A DNA stretch of 64,000 nucleotides from CATQHL01 sp965204655 (GTDB lineage Bacteria; Actinomycetota; Acidimicrobiia; Acidimicrobiales; CATQHL01): assembly GCA_965204655.1 (NCBI GenBank), contig OZ241998.1, forward strand, positions 1,116,001 to 1,180,000. Direction: 5' to 3'. The position numbers and the translations under genes were made by a program. Every line of letters starts with the position of its first letter. The stretch's first letter is position 1. Positions 1 through 9,200 of this stretch are shown one piece after another. Below the pieces are notes generated by a model. The model searched no databases, was not told the DNA's origin, and saw nothing but the letters and a program-made list of their open reading frames with translations.

Positions 1-1088
1 ATCCTGAACCGCACACCGGGCGGCGGATTTTGAATGTTCCGATACCTAGGTTTCCTAGGTATCGGATACCCACCCCACCAACCATCCTCACCATAACTCA
101 ACTGAACAGAGTCGGTCCAACACACTCCCTCCCCCCCAGACCGCAACCCGCAAGTATAATAGCCGCCCGCCAGTTGCTCAAACGTTCCCCCTGGAGGTTC
201 ATCGCCCTCATTGAAACCCCCGCCCCAACACTCCACCTCCCCCCCAAGACGCAACCCGCAAGAAAAATGACGATTAGTCGTCAAATCAATGAACGGACCC
301 GGAGGCGGGGCGCCCACTTCCCGCAGGCGAGCGGCTACCCCCCAACACTCCACCTTACCAGAGGAGCGTGTCCCGCAAACATGTTCCAAACGGGCGCTGA
401 CATTCTTAAACACGCCCGCCGGGGGCTCCAATTCAGCAACCGGATTCTCCCCCCAACACTCCACCGCCCCCCCTGGGCGCAACCCGCAAGCATAACCCCA
501 AGAAGCAGACACCGACGTGAACACGCCCGCAGGCGCAGCCTTCGGCGAAACCTTCCCCCTCTTCCCAGCCCTCAAGCGCATCTCAAGGACACCCTCAATA
601 GGATCCCAATCCCAGCACACAGCCTCTCTCGTCTCCAAGAGACCACAAGCATACGCCCACCCGACGCTCACCGAAACGAACCTCTCCACAACCCCCTCAG
701 CCACCACCCTGCCTTGAAACCTCAGAGGAGGCCGTAGTAAATTCCCCCAACTAAACGACTCATTCTCCCGATCCAACTCCGGCGGAGTATACACATGCCC
801 CCTCGGAATAGTCGACACCGTTGTAGTAGTCTCACCCTCAGGAGAAGAAAAACCCCCACCTCCCAAAATCCCAACATCCGCAACAAAATCATCACTAGTC
901 GTGGAAGTAGTGGTAGTGGAAGCAGCAGCGGTAGTAGCAGCAGACTCAACAGCATCAGTCGTCGTCTCAGGGGGCCGCTGCTCAGGCAACCCAGCGGACA
1001 TACCCTCTCCCGGGGTTTCGCCCGGAGAACATCCAGCAAGCAATACCACAGCCAACAAACAGAACAACCACCCAAGAAACGGCTTCAC
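1..1088 (-). CDS. RCC1-repeat lipoprotein, copy A (partial, 3' end beyond left edge)
   Basis: This frame is open from a GTG at 1088 to the left edge, so the C-terminal part is missing. The start is chosen because GGAGAG lies 7 bases upstream and a lipoprotein signal follows directly: a short basic start, a hydrophobic stretch and a lipobox ending in Leu-Ala-Gly-Cys. A Ser/Thr-rich linker of about 60 residues precedes the repeats. Five RCC1-like units are visible, each with the pair Cys-Gly ... Cys-Trp, and a sixth begins at the edge. Protein and DNA are closely related to the two complete copies upstream (1187-3679, 3781-6234). Between units 4 and 5 this copy lacks a segment of roughly 30 residues present in both others. 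Function is unknown. Surface anchoring by lipid is inferred from the lipobox, and the beta-propeller fold from the RCC1 family. Confidence 0.85.
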   Translation of the reverse strand, partial: MKPFLGWLFCLLAVVLLAGCSPGETPGEGMSAGLPEQRPPETTTDAVESAATTAAASTTTTSTTSDDFVADVGILGGGGFSSPEGETTTTVSTIPRGHVYTPPELDRENESFSWGNLLRPPLRFQGRVVAEGVVERFVSVSVGWAYACGLLETREAVCWDWDPIEGVLEMRLRAGKRGKVSPKAAPAGVFTSVSASWGYACGLRPGGAVECWGENPVAELEPPAGVFKNVSARLEHVCGTRSSGKVECWGVAARLREVGAPPPGPFIDLTTNRHFSCGLRLGGEVECWGGGFNEGDEPPGGTFEQLAGGYYTCGLRSGGEGVCWTDSVQLSYGEDGWWGGYPIPRKPRYRNIQNPPPGVRFR

Positions 1089-1186
1089 ACGTTTGCTCTC
1101 CGACTTTATTTCTTGCGCTGAATGCGTAAGTTCGGTGGACGCCGATTGGGGGTTGGCGTAGTGTTGGTGTGATCGTTGCGCAATGG

Positions 1187-3679
1187 TCATGGGCTTGTTT
1201 GCGGCGGGCTTCCGCCAGCGTAAGGAATATGGAGGCGCACCTCTCCGGTGCGGTCCCAACAATCAATCCCGCCGTCTACGCGGACAGCGCAGGCTTCGCG
1301 GTCTAGCCCCGCGCTGACCTGAACGTAAGGCCCTTCATGTACTGAATGTTCATGCTCATGGAATTGAAAAGACTCGTGGCGAAGAGTTCTCTCCACCGAC
1401 CAACAAGCAACTTTCCCCTCACCGTAAAGCCCGCAGGTCTGCGAACCTCCCACGCTGAGTTGAGTGAACCTGCTGTCCTCCGAAAGGTCTTTACCAATGG
1501 TATAACGCCCTTCTCTCCACCTCTTGGCTTCAATGTAATAAGCAATCCCCCAACAGTCTATGAGCCCCCCGGGGCGTAACCCGCAGGCGTGCCAACGGCC
1601 CACGCCTATCTGAACGAACTCCCCCGACGGAGGGTAAAGCACGTAACTATGGTCATCGTATGGAAAAGGAAGCGAGTGAGCGTAACTAACACCCTCCGGA
1701 AGAACTTCCGGAGGGTCCACGCCGAGGAAGTGAGGCTCTACGATCCCCCAGCACACAGCGGATCCATTGCTGCGCAACCCGCACGATGCACCCCTGCCCG
1801 ACGCACTCGCCCACACTACGTTATCATACGGAGGAATGGCGTTGTAACCCTCTGGCCAGTCAAGCCCTCCCCACCCCGCGTCCACAGTAACCATCTCCCC
1901 CGCAGGAGGAATTATCTTGCTACGCCGCAAAAGCGAACCCGGGCCCCAACACTCAATCTCCCCCCAAGGACGCAAACCGCAGCCATGATTACGTGAGAGG
2001 TCTCCTGAGAAATCGCGTGTGGTGTGAGCGACCGTGAACTCCCCCCCAAGAGGCGATATCCTCCATGGGAACTCCGGCCAGCACTCTGCGGTACCTTCAA
2101 CGCTGATGCCGCAGAAATAAGAATTGAATTCGCTCAGGGTCCTGAACTTCCCCTCCGGAGGAGGCGGATAATCTTCTATTTGATTCCAACAGTGCACCTC
2201 CCCGCTCACCTGCAGCCCGCAATCCCAGTCATTGCCCATAAAGACTTCCTTGAAAGCCCCCTCAGGCGCCGGGCGTTCCTCCCCAGTCAGCCTGTCCCAG
2301 CATTCCAGACTCAAGTCTGCGCGGCGGATGGCGCACCCCTGATCTAGGTCGTAGTCAACCCAGATAAACTCCCCGTCCGGAGTGGGGCGCATCTCATGGC
2401 CTCCCTCCGAGTTCTTCCAGCACAATACTTTGTAATCATAATCCACCCCACACCGACTCGAGAGCATCCTGAACCGCACACCGGGCGGCGGACTTGGATG
2501 CTTATACCTAGGCCTCCTAGACCAATCCTCCTCACCCGACCCCTCACCCTCACCGTTCCTCGCCAAAACAGTATCGGTCCAACACACCGCCTCTCCCCCG
2601 GGACGCAACCCGCAAGCGTGCCAACCTCGAGACACCAGACGCTCGAACGGACCCTCTGGAGGTTCATCACCCTCATAGAAGAAATCCCTAAGCAGCGCTC
2701 TATAAGGACCGGATAGCCCCCTAGAACCCTTTCGAGGAACACCCTCTGGAGGTTCATCGCCCTCATTGAAACCCCCGCCCCAACACTCCACCTCCCCCCC
2801 AAGGCGCAACCCGCAAGAAAAATGAGGATTAGTCGTCAAATCAATGAACGGACCCGGAGGGGGGGCGCCCACTTCCCGCCATCGCGCAGACACCCCCCAG
2901 CATTCCACCTTGCCAGAGGAGCGGGTTCCGCAAACATGTTCCAAACGGGCGCTGACATTCTTAAACACGCCCGCAGGGGGATCCAATTCAGCAACCGGGT
3001 TCTCCCCCCAACACTCTACTTTCCCCCCGGGGCGCAATCCGCAGGCATACCCCCAAGAAGCAGACACCGACGTGAACACGCCCGCAGGCGCGGCCTTCGG
3101 CGAAACCTTCCCCCTCTTCCCAGCCCTCAAGTGCATCTCAAGGACACCCTCAATAGGATCCCAATCCCAACAAACAGCCTCCCCCGCCTCCGAGAGACCA
3201 CAAGCATACACCCACCCGACGCTCACCGAAACGAACCTCTCCGCAACCCCCTCAGCCACCACCCTGCCTTGAAACCTCGAACGAGGCCGACTTAAGTCCC
3301 CCCAATAAGCCGACGTATTCTCCCGATCCAACTCCGGCGGAGTATACACATGCCCCCTCGGAACAGTCGACACCGTTGTAGTAGTCCCACCCTCAGGAGA
3401 AGAAACACCCCCACCTCCAGAAATCTCAACATGCGCAACAAGATCATCACTAGTAGTAGAAGTAGTGGAAACAGCAGCAGTAGTAGCAGTAGAAGTAGCA
3501 GACTCAACAACTGCAGTCGTCGCCGTTATCTCAGGGGACCGCCGCTCAGGCAATCCAGCGTCCCCACCCATCCCCGGAGAACCGCCGCCCGACACCTGAT
3601 CCCCCGCACCCGGAGAGCACCCAGCAACAAGCAACACCACAGCAAACAAACAAGACAACCACCCAAGAAACGACCTCAC
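1187..3679 (-). CDS. RCC1-repeat lipoprotein, copy B
   Basis: A predicted 830-residue lipoprotein. The open frame extends upstream to 3856 but there overlaps the 3' end of copy C. The GTG at 3679 has GGAGGG 7 bases upstream and begins a signal peptide with a Val-Ala-Gly-Cys lipobox, so it is the likely start. After a Thr/Ser linker come 14 units of about 40-55 residues. Each has an aromatic/hydrophobic strand (F-x-x-V-S-like), a Cys-Gly-Leu-like turn and a Cys-Trp, with Pro-Pro-x-Gly linkers. RCC1 folds as a seven-bladed propeller, so 14 units suggest two propellers, and a cysteine pair in nearly every unit suggests disulfides outside the cytoplasm. Binding partner is unknown. It lies 98 bases from copy A and 101 from copy C, all on one strand. 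Confidence 0.85.
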   Translation of the reverse strand: MRSFLGWLSCLFAVVLLVAGCSPGAGDQVSGGGSPGMGGDAGLPERRSPEITATTAVVESATSTATTAAVSTTSTTSDDLVAHVEISGGGGVSSPEGGTTTTVSTVPRGHVYTPPELDRENTSAYWGDLSRPRSRFQGRVVAEGVAERFVSVSVGWVYACGLSEAGEAVCWDWDPIEGVLEMHLRAGKRGKVSPKAAPAGVFTSVSASWGYACGLRPGGKVECWGENPVAELDPPAGVFKNVSARLEHVCGTRSSGKVECWGVSARWREVGAPPPGPFIDLTTNPHFSCGLRLGGEVECWGGGFNEGDEPPEGVPRKGSRGLSGPYRALLRDFFYEGDEPPEGPFERLVSRGWHACGLRPGGEAVCWTDTVLARNGEGEGSGEEDWSRRPRYKHPSPPPGVRFRMLSSRCGVDYDYKVLCWKNSEGGHEMRPTPDGEFIWVDYDLDQGCAIRRADLSLECWDRLTGEERPAPEGAFKEVFMGNDWDCGLQVSGEVHCWNQIEDYPPPPEGKFRTLSEFNSYFCGISVEGTAECWPEFPWRISPLGGEFTVAHTTRDFSGDLSRNHGCGLRPWGEIECWGPGSLLRRSKIIPPAGEMVTVDAGWGGLDWPEGYNAIPPYDNVVWASASGRGASCGLRSNGSAVCWGIVEPHFLGVDPPEVLPEGVSYAHSLPFPYDDHSYVLYPPSGEFVQIGVGRWHACGLRPGGLIDCWGIAYYIEAKRWREGRYTIGKDLSEDSRFTQLSVGGSQTCGLYGEGKVACWSVERTLRHESFQFHEHEHSVHEGPYVQVSAGLDREACAVRVDGGIDCWDRTGEVRLHIPYAGGSPPQTSP

Positions 3680-3780
3680 ACGTTTGCCCTCCAACTTTAC
3701 TTCTTGCGCTGAACGCGGAAGTTGGGTGGAAGCCGCTTGGGGGTTGGCGTAGTGTTGGTGTGATCGTTGCGCAATGGATG

Positions 3781-6234
3781 TCATGGGCTTGTTTGCGGGG
3801 GGCTTCCACCAGCGTAAGGAATATGGAGGCGCACCTCTCCAATACGGTCCCAACAATCAATCCCACCGTCTACGCGAACAGCGCAGGCTTCGCGGTCTAG
3901 CCCCGCGCTGACCTGAACATAAGGCCCTTCATGCACTGAACGCTCATACTCATGGCGGGACCCGGGGCGGAAAGTTCTCTCCACCGACCAACAAACAACT
4001 TTCCCCTCACCGTAAAGCCCGCAGGTCTGCGAACCCCCCACGCTGAGTTGAGTGAACCTGCTGTCCTCCGAAAGGTCTTCACCCATGGTATAACGCCTTT
4101 CCCCCCACCTCCCTTCTCTGAAATAAAGAGCAATACCCCAACAGTCTATGAGCCCCCCGGGGCGTAACCCGCAAGCATGCCAACGGCCCACACCTATCTG
4201 AACAAACTCCCCCCCAGGAGGATAAAGCACGTAACTATGATCATCGTATGGAAAAGGAAGCGAGTGAGCATACTGCGTAAGACCCTCCGGAAGAACTTCC
4301 GGAGGGTCCACGCCGAGGAACGGAGGCTCTACGATCCCCCAACACACAGCGGATCCATCGCTGCGCAACCCGCACGACGCACCCCTGCCCGACGCACTCG
4401 CCCACACTACGTTATCATACGGAGGAATGGCGTTGTAACCCTCTGGCCAGTCAAGCCCTCCCCACCCCGCGTCCACAGTAACCATCTCCCCCGCAGGAGG
4501 AATTATCTTGCTACGCCGCAAAAGCGAACCCGGGCCCCAACACTCAATCTCCCCCCAAGGACGCAAACCGCAGCCATGATCGCTGGAGATGCTCTCGCGA
4601 TAGTCGCGTGAGGTGTGAGCGACCGTGAACTCCCCTCCAGGAGGCTGCTTCCTCCCTCCGAACTCCGGCCAGCACTCTGCGGTACCTTCAACGCTGATGC
4701 CGCAGAAATAAGAATTGAATTCGCTCAGGGTCCTGAACTTCCCCTCCGGAGGAGGCGGATAATCTTCTATTTGATTCCAACAGTGCACCTCCCCGCTCAC
4801 CCGCAGCCCGCAATCCCAGTCATTGCCCATAAAGACTTCCTTGAAAGCCCCCTCAGGCGCCGGGCGCTCCTCCCCAGTCAGCCTGTCCCAACATTCCAGA
4901 CTCAAATCCACGCGGCGGATGGCGCACCCCTGATCTAGGTCGTAGTCAACCCAGATAAACTCCCCTTCCGGAGTGGGGCGCATCTCATGGCCTCCCTCCG
5001 AGTTCTTCCAACACAATACTTTGTAACCATAATCCACCCCACACCGACTCGCGAGCATCCTGAACCGCACACCGGGCGGCGGACTTGGATGCTTATACCT
5101 AGGCCTCCTAGACCAATCCTCCTCACCCGACCCCTCACCCTCACCGTTCCTCGCCAAAACAGTATCGGTCCAACACACCGCCTCTCCCCCGGGGCGCAAC
5201 CCGCAAGCGTGCCAACCTCGAGACACCAGACGCTCGAACGGACCCTCTGGAGGTTCATCACCCTCATAGAAGAAATCCCTAAGCAGAATGCGATAAGATC
5301 TGGATTCTCGATTAATGCCCTCTGGAGGTTCAAGGCCTTCATTGAAACCACCGCCCCAACACTCCACCTCTCCCCCAAGGCGCAGCCCACAAGAAAACTT
5401 AGAATTACTCGTTAAATCAATGAACGGACCCGGAGGCGGGGCGCCGACTTCCCGCCATCGCGCAGACACCCCCCAGCATTCCACCTTGCCAGGGGAGCGG
5501 GTTCCGCAAACATGCTCTAAACGGGCGCTGACATTCTTAAACACGCCCTCAGGGGGATCCAATTCAGCAACCGGGTTCTCCCCCCAACACTCCACCGCCC
5601 CCCCGGGGCGCAACCCGCAGGCATACCCCCAAGAAGCAGACACCGAAGTGAACACGCCCGCAGGCGCAGCCTTCGGCGAAACCTTCCCTCCCTTCCCAGC
5701 CCTCAAGTGCATCTCAAGGACACCCTCAATAGGATCCCAATCCCAGCAAACAGCCTCCCCCGTCTCCGAGAGACCACAAGCATACGACCACCCGACGCTC
5801 ACCGAAACGAACCTCTCCGCAACCCCCTCAGCCACCACCCTGCCTTGAAACCTCGGATGAGGCCGTAGTAAATCGCCCCAACCAAACGACTCATTCTCCC
5901 GATCCGGCTCCGGCGGAGTATACACATGCCCCCTCGGAACAGTCGACACCGTTGTAGAAATCTCACCCTCAGAAAAAGAAACACCCCCACCTCCCAAAAC
6001 CCCAACATCCGCAACAAAATCATCACTAGTCGTAGAAGTAGTGGAAACAGAAGCAGTAGTAGTACTAGTAGTAATAGCAGACTCAACAACAGCAGCAGCA
6101 ATCGTCGTCTCAGGGAGCCGCCGCTCAGGCAACCCAGCGGACACACCCTCTCCCGGGGTTTCGCCCGGAGAACATCCAGCAAGCAATACCACACCCAACA
6201 AACAAGACAACCACCCAAGAAACGATCTCAACAC
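3781..6234 (-). CDS. RCC1-repeat lipoprotein, copy C
   Basis: A predicted 817-residue lipoprotein, the promoter-proximal member of the tandem array. The frame opens at 6321 inside the preceding metalloprotease gene. The GTG at 6234 is preferred because AGAGG sits 5 bases upstream and the product then starts exactly like the other copies (signal peptide, Leu-Ala-Gly-Cys lipobox). It has the same 14 Cys-Gly/Cys-Trp RCC1-like units as copy B and is nearly identical over long stretches. The differences cluster in a few patches: the linker after unit 4, parts of units 9-10 and the segment near unit 13. Only 8 bases separate the upstream stop (6245-6243) from this start, so co-translation with the metalloprotease is likely. 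Function unknown. Confidence 0.87.
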   Translation of the reverse strand: MLRSFLGWLSCLLGVVLLAGCSPGETPGEGVSAGLPERRLPETTIAAAVVESAITTSTTTASVSTTSTTSDDFVADVGVLGGGGVSFSEGEISTTVSTVPRGHVYTPPEPDRENESFGWGDLLRPHPRFQGRVVAEGVAERFVSVSVGWSYACGLSETGEAVCWDWDPIEGVLEMHLRAGKGGKVSPKAAPAGVFTSVSASWGYACGLRPGGAVECWGENPVAELDPPEGVFKNVSARLEHVCGTRSPGKVECWGVSARWREVGAPPPGPFIDLTSNSKFSCGLRLGGEVECWGGGFNEGLEPPEGINRESRSYRILLRDFFYEGDEPPEGPFERLVSRGWHACGLRPGGEAVCWTDTVLARNGEGEGSGEEDWSRRPRYKHPSPPPGVRFRMLASRCGVDYGYKVLCWKNSEGGHEMRPTPEGEFIWVDYDLDQGCAIRRVDLSLECWDRLTGEERPAPEGAFKEVFMGNDWDCGLRVSGEVHCWNQIEDYPPPPEGKFRTLSEFNSYFCGISVEGTAECWPEFGGRKQPPGGEFTVAHTSRDYRESISSDHGCGLRPWGEIECWGPGSLLRRSKIIPPAGEMVTVDAGWGGLDWPEGYNAIPPYDNVVWASASGRGASCGLRSDGSAVCWGIVEPPFLGVDPPEVLPEGLTQYAHSLPFPYDDHSYVLYPPGGEFVQIGVGRWHACGLRPGGLIDCWGIALYFREGRWGERRYTMGEDLSEDSRFTQLSVGGSQTCGLYGEGKVVCWSVERTFRPGSRHEYERSVHEGPYVQVSAGLDREACAVRVDGGIDCWDRIGEVRLHIPYAGGSPPQTSP

Positions 6235-6242
6235 GAACACCT

Positions 6243-9200
6243 CTACTGCCCGGTAACAGCACCGGGTTGAGCGTTGGAGAAAGGGGGAATCCTCACCATA
6301 GCGAGATCTCCCACCGTCCACGTCTCCAAAGCAGGATCGTCGTCTAGCAGATTTAACCTGAAAGTCTGATGAGGTTCTCCGTGGCCACCCCAGACCGCAG
6401 GATGCGCACGCGTCAAACCAGCAATCGCGTACTCCTTGCCCCGAAGAGCGCTATTTGACCCCACATCGAACGTGAGGTTCAGCTTGAGAACCAGATCGGA
6501 TTCATCATCGTCAGCGTCGAAGGGAACTAGAACGCCCCAATCGTTGCTAGTATCGTTTTTCTTATCGTTGCCATCGTCTTCATCGTTGTCACCTTTTTCG
6601 TCGTCTTCGACTATTGGGTCCTCGATCTGGCTTGGCGTGAGGTGTATTGGGTCACCGGTGGTGAGGCTGGCTTTTCCGGCGTTGTTCCTGAGGAGTTGGA
6701 ATGCTTCAGTGCCAGTGCGGTAGAGGACGACGTAGGCATAGGCGTTGTAATATCTGTACTCGTATTTCGTGTCGTGTTCTCTCAGGGTGGCTCTGAGGTC
6801 TTGAGGGGGTAAGCCAAATTGTAGTTTCCACTTGTCTCCGCTGCCTTCTGGCACGAACTTGGGAGACTGGAAAGCCGCTGGGTGGTAGATGGCGTGGAGG
6901 TCTTCCTTGTCTCGTTGGGTGGGGGTGGGGGAGTCGCACTCCGTCGCCGCGGGGTCTTGGGTGGCTACTTTTTTTTGCCAGTCACGCACGTCGGAAGCGT
7001 TCATGCCATAAGACATGTTGGACGCGGTCGTGTCGGCGGCGCTCAGCCGGTAGCATCCGTGACCGTAATCTCCCAGCCCTAAGAAGTGGCCTATTTCGTG
7101 GGTGATGATTCTGGCTAGTGAGCTAGAGGAAGAGCCCTTGAGAACGTAGGCGAGCGAACCGGTGATTTTATAGGGCAGACTGTCGCCGGCGATCGACATG
7201 TCCTTCAGGGACGCGCAGCCTTCCGCATCGGGGGATTCGGCTTCGCATCTGGACTTGCTTGAATGGCAATGAGCGGCAAATGAGGCTTTACGCCTGGTCG
7301 ACGCGCAACTCGTGTGATAGCAGTCGATCTGCACTTCCGGCCCCATGAGTACTTGCAGCGTCGGGGCGGGGCAGTCAGACCTGTAATCCATGACCGCGAT
7401 GTCATAAGAGGAGTTGTTGATGGTCTTATCTTTGTTAGAGTTGGTACTCAACTCCCCGCAGGAAGACGGAAGGGAAGCGGAGTTGCCGAAAGTAAACGCC
7501 CCCGGGATCACCTTGTTCCATTCCTTCACAGCCGCATCCACGTGCTTCACGAAACCCGGCACGCTGGTGCACACCTTCAATGGCTTGCCTTCGAGGATCG
7601 TCTGGTTGATTCTTGCGGTACTGCCGATAGGCAAATCGTAAGGTCGCCAAATACCAGACTTGGTCGGGAGCGGCTCTGCTGTCTCCGTAGGTTCGGCGGA
7701 AAACGTCAAAGACGTAGACGAACCAATGGAATTACTAGCGGTAAGTTCCACGTCCTGTTGCTTGTAAATGATCGTCTGCAAACCCTCTATAGAAGGAGGA
7801 TGGTCGATGGGAGAATCCTCGCCAGATTCGTCGTCAGAGGAGCCCCTAGAAGAAGATGCGGGAAGCAAGGCCGGAGCGGACGCGCCGCCGCTAGCGCCGG
7901 AGGCGCCGCTCGGATTCTCTGCAGCCGTTCCAGGAACCGTAATAAGAACACCATGATATTCCTTCTCTAACTCGCTCCTCCCAGTTATAGGAAATTCCAT
8001 CCAACTCGTCCCATCCGAAGGCTTCCACCTCGTATCGTAACGCGTCAACGACAAAGCCGAATCTGGAATCCCGTCGCACTCAGGCTTTTCCCAGTACACG
8101 TACAACAAATTCTCAGTATCCGAACCCGTAACCAACCTCGCCTTCCGCGGCTGTGAAGAAGTCCCCTTCGGGGTGTTCTCCGTCTCACGAGTGAATCTCA
8201 ACACCCCTGCCGCCGTGAAACCCTTCAACTCCACGTCATAGACAGTACACGTCTTCAAACCCGTGATCTCATAAGAATGCACTGCCCCCCTCGACACGAG
8301 AACAGGACCCGCCGCAGCCGCCGCCGCGGAAGCATCAAACGACTGCACCCCCGTCCCCGAAGATGGGTACGAAGCAACAGAAGCCTCTTTCCAACGCACT
8401 CTGTAACTCGCCGGAAGATTCTCCGTCAAATACCAGACTAATGTCACCGAACCCACCCCAGGATGAGACGCTAAACCTTCAGAAGTCGAACTGGAAGAGA
8501 CCAACAAAGGAGCAGGCACACTCACACATCCAGCTGAAGAATTCACACGGAACTTCCCCGCAGGACACGCAGCCAACGTAGTCGAAGTCGTCGCAGCAGT
8601 TGTTGTGGTGGTAGTCGTGGTGGTCGTGGTTGTCGTAGTCGTGGTTGTCGTAGTCGTGGTTGTCGTAGTCGTCGTGGGAGTGGTTGTAGTCGTAGTGGTT
8701 GTGGTGGGGGTGTAGCAGCGGGAGCCTCTGAGGGTTTTCCCTTGCGGGCAAGAGTACGTGTAAGTGGGAGCAGCGGTGAGCGTGCGCGTGCACGAACTCC
8801 CTGAGAGGGTCCAACCGCTCGGGCAGGACTTCACTTTTGCTGGATACGACCAACACCTCCCCGACGCCAAAGTGCCTGTGGAACACGACCGAGAAGACGT
8901 AGGCGACACATAGCGGACGCTCGTCGTCGTCCGAGTGCATGTGCCCCCAGAACGAGACCAACCAGACGGGCACGAATAACTCAACGTCCCGTAGTGCGTC
9001 AGAGTGGTGCTCACGAACCGGTAACACGTGCCCCCAGAACGATACCAGCCAGACGGGCACGAATAGCTTAACGTGCCGTAACGCGTCACGCTGCTCCTCA
9101 CATACCGGTAACACGTGCTACCAGAACGACTCCAACCGGACGGACAGGAATAGTTTAGCGTGCCGTAGCGGACTGTTCTTGACGTTACGTAGCGGGAACA

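Noticed and set aside
722..1266. Minus-strand frames with hydrophobic N-termini around 722-1266
   Set aside because: They are in other frames over the signal peptide and linker of RCC1 copy A; the frame starting at GTG 1088 matches copies B and C residue for residue.
30..6270. Many Pro/Arg/His-rich open frames on the plus strand, repeated three times
   Set aside because: They are antisense shadows of the three RCC1 lipoprotein genes and recur only because those genes are paralogous. They have no ribosome binding sites or family motifs, and the minus strand carries clear conserved protein repeats.
8574..8710. Poly-Thr tract considered as a CRISPR-like or satellite array
   Set aside because: It is a codon-level run within a protein, with no spacer structure.
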